Origin: CAXDRM01 sp963991775
GTDB lineage: Bacteria; Pseudomonadota; Alphaproteobacteria; Rickettsiales; JABIRX01
DNA: 20,764 nucleotides
Direction: 5' to 3'
NCBI GenBank assembly: GCA_963991775.1
Contig: CAXDRM010000018.1
Location: 1 to 20,764, forward strand
Positions 1 through 7,832 of this stretch are shown in pieces (the stretch's first letter is position 1; every line of letters begins with the position of its first letter). The notes below the pieces were generated by a model that saw nothing but the letters and a program-made list of their open reading frames with translations, was not told the origin of the DNA and ran no database searches. Position numbers and translations under genes: made by a program.

Positions 1-76
1 TAATATCAACTAAAGGCTTATTTGGAAATCTAGTAGAGCCCAAACGAGCCGGAATCAAGATTATGGTATTTTTCAC
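1..76 (-). CDS. kdsB: 3-deoxy-manno-octulosonate cytidylyltransferase, N-terminal fragment (5' end only)
   Basis: Reading the minus strand from 76 to the window edge gives about 25 residues containing IPARLGSTRFPNKPL. This matches the N-terminal nucleotide-binding signature of KdsB (IPARxxSTRxPxKPL), the enzyme that activates Kdo as CMP-Kdo for LPS inner-core synthesis in the cytoplasm. The start is GTG at 76-74: the in-frame codon two triplets upstream (82-80) is a TAA stop and no ATG is available. The Shine-Dalgarno sequence is weak (AAGAAAA). The rest of the gene lies outside the window. It lies 85 bp downstream of the ankyrin gene on the same strand. The motif is distinctive, although related sugar-nucleotide cytidylyltransferases share part of it. 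Confidence 0.82.
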   Translation of the reverse strand, partial: MKNTIILIPARLGSTRFPNKPLVDI

Positions 77-161
77 AATTTATTTTCTTAAGTTACTGGT
101 GAGTTAATATTATTAAACAGCTTAAAACTCAAGAGCAAAGCAAATAGCTAATCTTTAATCC

Positions 162-722
162 TTACAAATAAGGAACTTGTTCTGAATTTCCAATATCAAC
201 TGATTTAATTTCTAATTGCTGCTGATAATTGAGCTTAGCTATATTTATCTGCTTAAGATAACCTATAACATCATGTTGCTTACCCTTAATTGCATAATCC
301 AAAAGATCATTACCCAATTTATCATGACATGTTGCAAGATCATCTGCTGTCTTAATATGACTTTTTAGATAATTTAAATCTCCAAAAAAAGCAGCACAAT
401 GAGCTTCTTTTGCTTCCAAAGTATTATCACATATTATAAATTCAAAAGCTTCTTTTTTTATTACATCACCAAAATTATTAACTAAATCTGTTGCAAGATT
501 GAGAATTCTTTTTTTATAGAAATCCTGATTTCCAGATTCAATTACAAGCCTTACCGCATGCGATAAATCATTGTATAAAAGATCTTCATAATGCTCATAT
601 TGAAATAAGCGGTGAGGGTTTTGCATTTTAAAATCTTGTACAGTTTTCTGAAAATTTCCTAGCGCAATTTCAACTTGTGGATCTTGTTGATTTAAACTAC
701 TTACTGAATAACATTGCCCCAT
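162..722 (-). CDS. Small ankyrin-repeat protein with N-terminal MGxCxS lipidation-like motif; candidate effector
   Basis: This 186-residue protein has no signal peptide or membrane segment. Residues 105-133 (AHCAAFFGDLNYLKSHI) and about 136-160 (GNDLLDYAIKGKQHDVIGYL) look like two ankyrin repeats. The N-terminal hundred residues are helical-looking and unrecognised. The start is well supported: AGAGGTG lies 5 nt upstream of ATG and a good promoter sits further upstream. The protein begins MGQCYS, with Gly2, Cys4 and Ser6, which fits the eukaryotic N-myristoyltransferase consensus MGxxxS plus a palmitoylatable Cys. Ankyrin proteins of intracellular alphaproteobacteria are often secreted into host cells. 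A host-membrane-targeted effector is therefore a reasonable inference but is unproven. No substrate or partner can be named. Confidence 0.72.
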   Translation of the reverse strand: MGQCYSVSSLNQQDPQVEIALGNFQKTVQDFKMQNPHRLFQYEHYEDLLYNDLSHAVRLVIESGNQDFYKKRILNLATDLVNNFGDVIKKEAFEFIICDNTLEAKEAHCAAFFGDLNYLKSHIKTADDLATCHDKLGNDLLDYAIKGKQHDVIGYLKQINIAKLNYQQQLEIKSVDIGNSEQVPYL

Positions 723-727
723 AATTT

Positions 728-734
728 CACCTCT
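728..734 (-). promoter_or_regulatory. Ribosome binding site of the ankyrin gene
   Basis: On the minus strand, AGAGGTG sits 5 nt before the ATG at 722-720. It is one of the best Shine-Dalgarno matches in the window. It fixes the start of the ankyrin protein, and hence its MGQCYS N-terminus. Confidence 0.75.
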
Positions 735-756
735 AAATTATTGAATTGATGAGATG

Positions 757-785
757 ATTGTAGCACAATTTCATGCTGCATGCAA
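757..785 (-). promoter_or_regulatory. Sigma70-type extended -10 promoter of the ankyrin gene
   Basis: On the minus strand, -35 TTGCAT (785-780) is followed by a 17-bp spacer and -10 TACAAT (762-757). The -10 is preceded by TG in the extended position (TGCTACAAT). Transcription would begin near 750, giving a leader of roughly 30 nt before the ATG at 722. It separates the ankyrin gene from the AsmA-like gene upstream, so the ankyrin gene is probably transcribed on its own. Confidence 0.6.
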
Positions 786-791
786 ATGCAG
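776..791. repeat. Perfect 6-bp inverted repeat overlapping the -35 of the ankyrin promoter
   Basis: CTGCAT-GCAA-ATGCAG forms a perfect 6-bp stem with a 4-nt spacer and covers the -35 hexamer at 780-785. It lacks a following T-run in either direction, so it is a poor terminator candidate. It could be an operator for a dimeric regulator, or chance in AT-rich DNA. Confidence 0.35.
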
Positions 792-818
792 ATAAAATAA
801 AGCAAATATATAATTATA

Positions 819-3617
819 TTACTCAAGTTCTGCAGCTTTTTTATCTGCAGTGCCACCGAAAAAACGTCTAAAATTAAATAAATCTCTAATAGCTGATGGA
901 ATAACTGCTGATAAAGTATCTACCTCAAAATTTAAATCTTTTGGTTTACCTCTAACTGAATATTTAGCTGAGATTAAACCCTCATTATTTTCACCAGTAA
1001 TTAATTTTCCTAATACTGGTATATCTTTTACTCCGAGCAAATTATTTAATTTATAAGCAGGTATGGCCTGACCTTTAATTTTAACATCATCACGCCTCAA
1101 ATCAACATAACCTGAACCGGTAAGCCCTAATGAATTACCATAAAGCAATGATTGGCCAACTTCTATTAATCCCTTACCTTTTAAAGTAAAATCTATTTTG
1201 CCATTTTCAAATAATACATCAGTGACCTTATCTTCCTTGCGCAAAAAACCCTTTAATTCAAACAGTCTGACTAAAAATTCATTAGTACGAAAAAGAAAAT
1301 CATAAGTAAAAGCACTACCACTTAGCTGCCCTTGAGAATTTTTACTAGCTTCGATACGTAATTGGCCTTGTTCAATTTTATCAGTTAAAGCAAAACTTTT
1401 AATCAAACCTCCTAAATCATCACTTTCAAAAGATAATTTAAAATCATCAGCTGCTTTTTGCCTAATTTTTAAAATATAATTACCTTGTTCTGGAAACTTT
1501 CCTTCAACGTAAATTAAATCACAAAAATTATTACAAACTATCTTACCTTTTGCTTGAGAAAAAGCATTTTGCATCTCAAATTTTGCCTGCTCTGCATAAA
1601 GCTGAATATTCGTCTTAGTTGACTTAACGTTATTTTTTTTACCTTCTCTGGTCAGAACACTATCCTGCAAGATAACTTTGCTAGCAAGCACTTGCCCTTT
1701 TAGAACACCATCCTCACGAAATAAATTTAGATTAAGCTCTTGTTCAGCAAATTTTGCTATATCAGTTTTAACTTGGGCTAAGCCTGATCTATTAAAAACC
1801 ACCTGTCCCTTTAATTTATCAGCAGCTGTACGATAATATAGATTATATAAAGCAAAATCATGCTTACTCGGCACCGCAGATAAGCTTAGAGAAGCATATT
1901 CACCTTTAGGCTTCCGATAAGCAATATATGGCATAGTGACTATCGCATCATCTAACCCTAACTCAGTTAAGAAAGCTTCTTCAGCATATTTTTTATTTAA
2001 AGTGACCTTACTCAGTGAATTATTCGCCATATAATCCTTAATACCACCATGTAGATAACCATTAAAGTTAAGCTGCAGATCTTTTGGATCATATTTTCTT
2101 TTAAGCTTAACCTGTAAAGCTAAATCACCACTTAAAGAACTATTAGGAAAATTTCTTGAAATTTTTGCAACAGCTTGCTCTCCTCTTCTTGTAACTAATA
2201 AAAAACGCAACAAATTCTTAACGCTGTATTTTTCTAAATTAGCACTTAAAAATAATTCACTAGCAGATTTTTCTAGCTTTGGAATATTAGCTTTTACACC
2301 TCTTATAGCCTGGCCAGCTAATTTAGCTTCTTTTAGAAATATCTCTAGCTTCTTATTTTCTAATGTTACTATTCCTGCTGCCTCAGTTAATGGCAATAGA
2401 TTCCTTGAGAATTTATAATCTGCCTCTTTAAATTGAAACTTACCAGAGACATGATCTGCTCTTTTTGCTCCTGGTTTAAATTTTAACAACAAATCAAGCT
2501 CCTCCAGAAAAACTTTTTGAAAAGAACGCTGCAATAAATCTCTAGTGCGTGGTGCAGCAATTTTTGGCCATAATAAAAACAACTCTCTTTTGTTAATATT
2601 ATTTGCTGTAACACTTAATATTGTGTCCTTACTATCTAAATCATATTTACCTTTTAGATTAAGCTGTTGATCTTTTTTAACTATTTCGAAATTTTCTAGA
2701 ATCAAATTTTTATGAAAGATTCTACTAGCAATATCTATAGCCAATTCTGGAAAAACATATTCCTCTTCAGCAAAAGTAAATTGTAAATTACTAATATTAT
2801 TTTTAGCTAGTAATTGATAAGAATTGGCCGATAATTTACTAAGCACTGCAAAACTAGATATTGTACCAGTAAACTTACTTGTTTTTTGGGTAAGAGCTTC
2901 CAAAAGATCTGTATTAAAATCTGTTAGCCTAATCTCGCATTTTTCTAAATCCGAAAATTTATTTATGACACAATCTGCAGCAAAATTAGCCTGATCAGCA
3001 CCATCTGTTAGAAAAAAATCTAACTGAGCCAAATTACTAGAAAATTTTCTATCATAATTATAGGTAAAATCTTTTACCTTAAAAAGCATCTCACCAGAAA
3101 CAGCATAAATCTTTGCCTCACCAATATTGATACCATTAATCATAGCAAACTTCGCAACAATATTATCAAGTAAAGCAACAAAATCTTGCTCTGCTATATC
3201 AAATTTTTGCTGCGGATCCTTACTAAGCTGCTTTAGATCCTGTTGTAAGCTATAATTAATTTTGGGAATAGTTAGATTATTTACAGCAAATCTACCTAAT
3301 AATAGGCTTCTTCTACTAACATCTAATACTAAATGTGGTATAGATAATTTATCGCCTGCAACGAGTAAATTATTGTTAAAAAAGTTAAGGTCAAAAGAAA
3401 AACTTTCCTGATTCCAACTAAGAATTACTTGCTCTGTTTCAAGATCATAAGCTTTATTCTGCTTAGCAAAATTACGATTAACATAATTAAAAAACTCGGT
3501 AACATCACGATCTTTTACTGCTACTAAGCTAGCAAAATAACCTAACAAAAATAGAGCCAAAACTAATAAGAATAAGGTAAATGCAAAACATTTATGGCAA
3601 TATTTTTTAATTTTCAT
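819..3617 (-). CDS. Large AsmA/YhdP-like (DUF3971-type) envelope protein
   Basis: This 932-residue protein has one N-terminal membrane anchor (about residues 12-34) followed by a long beta-rich region facing the periplasm. The C-terminal part (about 770-915), with GSGYVDLRRDDVKIKG and AYKLNNLLGVKDIPVLG, resembles the AsmA-like C-terminal domain of alphaproteobacterial YhdP/DUF3971 proteins. Members of this superfamily (YhdP, TamB, AsmA) are thought to bridge inner and outer membrane and move phospholipid. That role is family knowledge and was not seen here. The ATG at 3617-3615 overlaps the smpB stop by 11 bp, so the gene is translationally coupled to smpB at the end of the dapA-smpB cluster. 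No terminator is obvious behind it. Which AsmA subgroup it belongs to is uncertain. Confidence 0.8.
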   Translation of the reverse strand: MKIKKYCHKCFAFTLFLLVLALFLLGYFASLVAVKDRDVTEFFNYVNRNFAKQNKAYDLETEQVILSWNQESFSFDLNFFNNNLLVAGDKLSIPHLVLDVSRRSLLLGRFAVNNLTIPKINYSLQQDLKQLSKDPQQKFDIAEQDFVALLDNIVAKFAMINGINIGEAKIYAVSGEMLFKVKDFTYNYDRKFSSNLAQLDFFLTDGADQANFAADCVINKFSDLEKCEIRLTDFNTDLLEALTQKTSKFTGTISSFAVLSKLSANSYQLLAKNNISNLQFTFAEEEYVFPELAIDIASRIFHKNLILENFEIVKKDQQLNLKGKYDLDSKDTILSVTANNINKRELFLLWPKIAAPRTRDLLQRSFQKVFLEELDLLLKFKPGAKRADHVSGKFQFKEADYKFSRNLLPLTEAAGIVTLENKKLEIFLKEAKLAGQAIRGVKANIPKLEKSASELFLSANLEKYSVKNLLRFLLVTRRGEQAVAKISRNFPNSSLSGDLALQVKLKRKYDPKDLQLNFNGYLHGGIKDYMANNSLSKVTLNKKYAEEAFLTELGLDDAIVTMPYIAYRKPKGEYASLSLSAVPSKHDFALYNLYYRTAADKLKGQVVFNRSGLAQVKTDIAKFAEQELNLNLFREDGVLKGQVLASKVILQDSVLTREGKKNNVKSTKTNIQLYAEQAKFEMQNAFSQAKGKIVCNNFCDLIYVEGKFPEQGNYILKIRQKAADDFKLSFESDDLGGLIKSFALTDKIEQGQLRIEASKNSQGQLSGSAFTYDFLFRTNEFLVRLFELKGFLRKEDKVTDVLFENGKIDFTLKGKGLIEVGQSLLYGNSLGLTGSGYVDLRRDDVKIKGQAIPAYKLNNLLGVKDIPVLGKLITGENNEGLISAKYSVRGKPKDLNFEVDTLSAVIPSAIRDLFNFRRFFGGTADKKAAELE

Positions 3618-4074
3618 TGAGATCTTTCTTTAACATTGCTTGCTTAGCTCTCCCCCATTCGCGCTCTTTTATTGCCTGCCTTTTATCATGTTTCTTTTTA
3701 CCAGAAACTATTGCTATATCTAGCTTTACCAAGTTTCTATCATTAAAAAATATTTTAAGCGGCACTACTGTAGTACCAGAGATTTTCACTTTACCTATTA
3801 TTTTATTAATTTCATGTTTTTTTAAGAGTAATTTTCTTAAACGCAGCGGTTTTGGGCTATAAGTTGAAACATGTTTATATGGGGCAATATATAAATTATG
3901 GATATAGATTTCATTATCTTTAGGATAGATAAAACTATCTACTAAACTTAGCTTGCCAGAACGCAATGATTTAACTTCTGAACCCTCTAATGCTATACCA
4001 GCCTCAAATTTTTCTTGGATATGATATTCGTACCTAGCTTTAGCATTAGTTGCTATCACCCTGAAATTAGACAT
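3607..4074 (-). CDS. smpB: SsrA-binding protein SmpB
   Basis: This 155-residue cytoplasmic RNA-binding protein is the partner of tmRNA in trans-translation, which rescues stalled ribosomes and tags the incomplete peptide. Family features are visible: the N-terminal NAKARYEYHI segment, GIALEGSEVKSLRSGK in the OB-fold core, and the conserved C-terminal GKKKHDKRQAIKEREW followed by a lysine-rich tail. Length is normal for the family (about 150-160). It lies 12 bp after dapA and overlaps the AsmA-like gene by 11 bp, so the three probably share a transcript. A dapA-smpB pair is also known from Rickettsia (from memory). The tmRNA gene itself is not in this window. Confidence 0.96.
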   Translation of the reverse strand: MSNFRVIATNAKARYEYHIQEKFEAGIALEGSEVKSLRSGKLSLVDSFIYPKDNEIYIHNLYIAPYKHVSTYSPKPLRLRKLLLKKHEINKIIGKVKISGTTVVPLKIFFNDRNLVKLDIAIVSGKKKHDKRQAIKEREWGRAKQAMLKKDLNEN

Positions 4075-4086
4075 ATCCTAGCCGAT

Positions 4087-4959
4087 TTAACAAAGATTAA
4101 GATTTTTAAGAGCTTGATCTAAAGTAGCTCGATGCTGGGCACCTAATTCAGTGAGTGGCAAACGAATTTCAGGAAAACATAAACCTATTTGCGCTGCAGC
4201 ATATTTTACTGGAATCGGATTTGTTTCGGCAAATAGATATTCATTTAACTCAACTAACTGCTCTTGCAAATGCTGCGCCTCTTTTACTTGACCAGCTTGC
4301 CAAAGCTGATGCAATTTTACACATAGCTCAGGCACAATATTGGCTGTAACTGATATACAACCATGTCCACCTGCTACATAAAAAGGTAGTAATGTTGCAT
4401 CTTCTCCAGATAATTGCACAAAATCCGCGCCTATAGTTTTAGCTATTTTTGTTGGCAAGGCTAGATCGCCTGTAGCATCTTTTACTCCAACAATGCGCGG
4501 CAATTTAGCTAGCTCAGCTTGCAGTGCAACCGACATATTAATTACTGAGCGACCTGGAATATTATATAAAATAATCGGTATATTACTACTATCATGAATC
4601 GCTTTAAAATGCTCAAATAGGCCTAATTCTGTTGGCTTATTATAATATGGCGCAACTATTAATGCTGCATCTGCACCAACTTGCTCAGCATGCTTAGTGG
4701 TAGCTATAGCCTCTTCTGTAGAGTTAGAACCAGTACCTGCTATTACTTGTATTTTACCGGCCACATGTGCCACACATAACTCGATAACACGATTATGCTC
4801 ATCATGCGACAAGGTTGGGCTTTCACCAGTAGTGCCGCAAGGGACTACTCCTGAAACTCCAGCTGTAATTTGTTTATCTAAAATATTTTTAAAAGCACTC
4901 TCATCAAATTGCCCATTTTTAAAAGGGGTAATTAGCGCCGTATAAATTCCTGAGAACAT
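4087..4959 (-). CDS. dapA: 4-hydroxy-tetrahydrodipicolinate synthase
   Basis: This 290-residue TIM-barrel lyase condenses pyruvate with aspartate semialdehyde, the entry to diaminopimelate and lysine synthesis. The Schiff-base lysine is K160 in IVGVKDATGD, corresponding to E. coli K161. The catalytic tyrosine/threonine set is present as CGTTGES (42-48), Y106 in APYYNKP and Y132 in LYNIPGRS, and R137 matches the substrate-binding arginine. Length matches the family (about 292). It is the first gene of dapA-smpB-AsmA-like on the minus strand, divergent from cvpA across a 124-bp AT-rich gap that should hold both promoters. I could not place either promoter convincingly. Its presence points to DAP-type peptidoglycan. 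Confidence 0.96.
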   Translation of the reverse strand: MFSGIYTALITPFKNGQFDESAFKNILDKQITAGVSGVVPCGTTGESPTLSHDEHNRVIELCVAHVAGKIQVIAGTGSNSTEEAIATTKHAEQVGADAALIVAPYYNKPTELGLFEHFKAIHDSSNIPIILYNIPGRSVINMSVALQAELAKLPRIVGVKDATGDLALPTKIAKTIGADFVQLSGEDATLLPFYVAGGHGCISVTANIVPELCVKLHQLWQAGQVKEAQHLQEQLVELNEYLFAETNPIPVKYAAAQIGLCFPEIRLPLTELGAQHRATLDQALKNLNLC

Positions 4960-5083
4960 AGTATTTACCTTAATTACCGACAGTTTTAATCCTCTACTCT
5001 AAAAACTTCAAAACATTTTTTCTTGTAATAGCAAATATAAAGTTTATTTATGATCGTCAGGAAAACCAGACATTGATTAAAAT

Positions 5084-5929
5084 ATGCTGCACCAAATCGA
5101 TTTATTTCTAGGAGGTTTTGTAGTGATTTCTGCGATTGTAGGATTAGCGCGAGGACTTTCAGGAGAATTAATCAGCATCTTAAAATTATTGCTAACAGTT
5201 ATTTTAAGCCAACAGCTCTCAGCTATCATTCATCAAAAATTTGCAATTGCTGCAATTTTAAATGTTATCCTACCTTCTCTACTTTTTGGTATGATTTATT
5301 TTTTCCTATCTATTGTAAGTGGCATTTTTTTAGTACCAATACGAAATTTAATTGATGCCATAATCCCTGCTATTATCAACAAACCTCTGGGTCTGGTGAT
5401 TGGCAGTATAAAGTCAGTATTTATTATTATAGTGGCTTATAACCTCTATATAATCACTATTAATAACTTTAACTTTTCTTCTGATAATTATTTCCATAAT
5501 TCAATTTTTGCTGATGATCTCATTGCTACAGAAGAACCAGCTAAAAGCTTTCTTGCTGGCTATATCAATAATAAGCTAGATAATAGCCAAGATAATGATG
5601 ATAAAAAAAATCTGATTAATGAATTTCTAAATAATAGCGGCGATGAAACCAAAACAACAGAAATAGACAAATCTGAGCAAGAGGCTGAACAAAAAGCTGT
5701 AGGTGAAAACATTGAAACAGAAAATACTGAGAATGACGCTAATTATCTTGATGATTTAGAAACAATCATCAAAATCTATGATAAAATTAATGATACTAGT
5801 ACTGAAACTGATCCAGCTGAAAATATTAGTAATGATAATAGCAAAAACAGCAATTCTAATGATAGTAACAGTGGCTCACCCTCTATCTTGAATAATCTCA
5901 ACAAAGTCATGCAACTTCTTGAACAATAG
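5084..5929 (+). CDS. cvpA: CvpA family inner-membrane protein with long acidic, Asn-rich tail
   Basis: The 281-residue protein has an N-terminal CvpA domain: residues 1-135 hold about four hydrophobic helices, with the characteristic DLFLGGFVVISAIVGLARGL start. CvpA is linked genetically to colicin V export and purF co-expression, and its biochemical function is unsettled. Residues from about 160 to the end form a highly polar region rich in Asn, Asp, Glu and Ser, ending in a short helix (ILNNLNKVMQLLEQ). Typical CvpA proteins are about 160-220 residues, so the tail is an extension. The gene precedes purF by 40 bp, the arrangement known from many proteobacteria. The ATG at 5084 has no strong ribosome binding site, but the start fits the family alignment. 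Confidence 0.85.
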   Translation: MLHQIDLFLGGFVVISAIVGLARGLSGELISILKLLLTVILSQQLSAIIHQKFAIAAILNVILPSLLFGMIYFFLSIVSGIFLVPIRNLIDAIIPAIINKPLGLVIGSIKSVFIIIVAYNLYIITINNFNFSSDNYFHNSIFADDLIATEEPAKSFLAGYINNKLDNSQDNDDKKNLINEFLNNSGDETKTTEIDKSEQEAEQKAVGENIETENTENDANYLDDLETIIKIYDKINDTSTETDPAENISNDNSKNSNSNDSNSGSPSILNNLNKVMQLLEQ

Positions 5930-5969
5930 TAAGAATAATGTATATTTTGCGCTCCAACATGGTGAAACA

Positions 5970-7394
5970 ATGATTCAATTTGATAAATTACATGAAGAAT
6001 GCGGAGTATTTGGCATTTATGGTAATAAAGATGCAGCAGTACATACCTCTTTAGGTTTACATGCTTTGCAACATCGTGGCCAAGAAGCAGCTGGAATTAT
6101 TAGCATTGATGACGATCATTTTTATCAACATCATGATGCAGGTCATGTAGCAGATATTTTTGCTTCTGAAGAAATCATGAATAAATTACAGGGCAATATT
6201 GCTTTGGGCCATGTACGCTATTCTACAGCAGGACAAAAAAATAAAAAATGCTCACAACCTATCTTTGCCGAATTAGAATGTGGCGGAGTTGCTGTAGCTC
6301 ATAATGGTAATCTTACTAATGCAGAAACTCTCAAAAAAGACCTCATTAATAGCGGTGCTATTTTTAACTCAGTAATGGATACTGAAGTAATCCTGCATTT
6401 AATTGCGCGCAGTAAATTAAACAGTGTGGCTGACCGTATCGTTGATGCTTTAGGCCAAGTAGAAGGAGCTTATTCTATCATTTGTGGCGCAAAAGATGCA
6501 CTTATTGCTATTAGAGATCCACATGGGGTACGACCACTTGCTTTAGCTAAATTAAACGATGCTTATGTTGTTGCATCTGAAAGCTGTGCTTTCGATATTA
6601 TTGGCGCAAAATTTATTCGTGATATTGAACCAGGCGAGATGATTATCATTGATCAGCAAGGCTTGCATTCTTATCATCCGCTTGCCAATAAGCCGAGCAA
6701 ATTCTGTATTTTCGAATATATTTATTTTGCTCGCCCAGATAGCTATATTAACAATCAATATGTTTATGAAATTCGCAAAAATATTGGTAAAATTTTAGCA
6801 CAAGAAAATAAAATCTCAGCTGATGTAATTGTACCAGTACCAGATTCTGGAGTGCCAGCTGCTATGGGTTATGCTGAAGCGGCAAAAATACCTTTTGAAT
6901 ATGGTATTATCAGAAATCACTATGTAGGTCGTACCTTTATTGAACCTACTGATAATGTACGTAATTTTGGAGTAAAATTAAAACATAATGCTAATAAAGC
7001 CGCTCTAGTAGGTAAAAGAGTTGTCCTAGTTGATGATTCAATTGTACGCGGCACCACCTCTAAAAAAATTGTCGATATGGTAAGGTCAGCAGGTGCTAAA
7101 GAAGTACATATGTGTATTTCCAGCCCACCAACCACACATTCTTGCTTTTACGGAGTTGACACACCAAATCGTAAAAAATTACTGGCAGCTAATCATACTA
7201 TCGCCGAAATGACTCAATTAATTGGCGCAGATTCTTTAAGCTATATTTCTTTAGATGGTCTTTACAAAGCAGTTGGTGAAGCTAAACGTAACAATAAAGC
7301 ACCGCAATATTGCGATGCTTGCTTTTCTGGCGAATATCCTATTGCCTTGACTGATCAACAGGACGAGAATTTTCCACTATTTAAAACACTTTAA
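5970..7394 (+). CDS. purF: Amidophosphoribosyltransferase (glutamine PRPP amidotransferase), Fe-S type
   Basis: The enzyme catalyses the first committed step of purine synthesis, making phosphoribosylamine from PRPP and glutamine. I start it at ATG 5970 (GGTGA 4 nt upstream); this leaves a 10-residue propeptide before the nucleophile C11 in HEECGVFGIYG, as in B. subtilis PurF. A start at 5919 would lie inside cvpA. The N-terminal Ntn glutaminase domain shows LQHRGQEAAG. The C-terminal phosphoribosyltransferase domain has the PRPP loop VVLVDDSIVRGTT at 351-363. Cysteines 246, 392, 448 and 451 match the spacing of the B. subtilis [4Fe-4S] ligands (236, 382, 437, 440), so an Fe-S cluster is likely. 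Length is 474 residues. The gene sits between cvpA and the zinc-finger gene (10 bp downstream), probably in one operon. Confidence 0.97.
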   Translation: MIQFDKLHEECGVFGIYGNKDAAVHTSLGLHALQHRGQEAAGIISIDDDHFYQHHDAGHVADIFASEEIMNKLQGNIALGHVRYSTAGQKNKKCSQPIFAELECGGVAVAHNGNLTNAETLKKDLINSGAIFNSVMDTEVILHLIARSKLNSVADRIVDALGQVEGAYSIICGAKDALIAIRDPHGVRPLALAKLNDAYVVASESCAFDIIGAKFIRDIEPGEMIIIDQQGLHSYHPLANKPSKFCIFEYIYFARPDSYINNQYVYEIRKNIGKILAQENKISADVIVPVPDSGVPAAMGYAEAAKIPFEYGIIRNHYVGRTFIEPTDNVRNFGVKLKHNANKAALVGKRVVLVDDSIVRGTTSKKIVDMVRSAGAKEVHMCISSPPTTHSCFYGVDTPNRKKLLAANHTIAEMTQLIGADSLSYISLDGLYKAVGEAKRNNKAPQYCDACFSGEYPIALTDQQDENFPLFKTL

Positions 7395-7404
7395 AGAGTA
7401 AAAA

Positions 7405-7572
7405 ATGAGCGATAAAAACTATAACCAAATTTATTCTAGCAAAACTGTAGTTAGCTGTGACGGTTCGGTACATAAATCGCCACATCCAAAAATATATCTT
7501 AATTTAAAGCCAGAAGGCAAAGCGACCTGCCCTTATTGTAGTGCCCAATTTATTTATCAGGAAAAAAAATAG
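7405..7572 (+). CDS. CHCC zinc-finger domain protein (NDUFS6-like)
   Basis: This small gene encodes 55 residues, with ATG at 7405, AAAGAG just upstream and TAG at 7570-7572. Candidate zinc ligands are C18, H27, C42 and C45, in VVSCDG, HKSPHP and CPYC, which is the CHCC zinc-finger arrangement. Short proteins of this family are common in alphaproteobacteria and are homologous to the mitochondrial complex I accessory subunit NDUFS6, so a role in respiratory complex assembly is a fair inference. It follows purF by 10 bp. Its last 23 bp overlap the 3' end of sdhE on the other strand. The family call is strong because the ligand spacing and YLNLKPEG context fit; the biological role here is unknown. 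Confidence 0.85.
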   Translation: MSDKNYNQIYSSKTVVSCDGSVHKSPHPKIYLNLKPEGKATCPYCSAQFIYQEKK

Positions 7573-7822
7573 TTGAAGTTTTAAAGCTTTTTATCTCCTC
7601 AAGTAATTCGTGATATTCAGCTGGCATTGGAATATTACCAATTACCCAACCGTAAATATCCCAATCATTTTCTTCAATCAATTTTGTATAAAGCTGAAAT
7701 TTTTCTTCTGAGAATCCTGCTACTTTCGCCTTAGCAAAATCACCAAGCAATATATCAGTTTCTTTACAGCCACGATGCCAACTTTGATAAATTACTTTAT
7801 TTATTTCATCTTTAGTTGGCAT
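7550..7822 (-). CDS. sdhE: Succinate dehydrogenase assembly factor SdhE/SDHAF2 family
   Basis: This 90-residue cytoplasmic protein helps attach FAD covalently to the flavoprotein subunit of succinate dehydrogenase. The family signature RGxxE is present as RGCKE (17-21) in SWHRGCKETDILL. It is followed by the typical FSEEKFQLYTKLIEENDWDIYGWVIG stretch in two parts: the helix at about 38-52 and the D-(L/I)-x-x-W motif at about 53-60. Length matches the family (80-100). It lies 10 bp downstream of ppa on the minus strand and overlaps the zinc-finger gene tail-to-tail by 23 bp. SdhE and an NDUFS6-like protein converging here may be coincidental, although both families serve respiratory complexes. 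Confidence 0.92.
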   Translation of the reverse strand: MPTKDEINKVIYQSWHRGCKETDILLGDFAKAKVAGFSEEKFQLYTKLIEENDWDIYGWVIGNIPMPAEYHELLEEIKSFKTSTIFFPDK

Positions 7823-7832
7823 GGCAATAATT

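Noticed and set aside
850..1056. Plus-strand 68-codon open frame
   Set aside because: It lies fully antisense inside the AsmA-like gene, has no ribosome binding site and resembles no family.
5919..5969. Upstream in-frame ATG for purF adding 17 residues
   Set aside because: It lies inside the cvpA coding end and lacks a Shine-Dalgarno sequence; ATG 5970 has one and gives the expected propeptide length.
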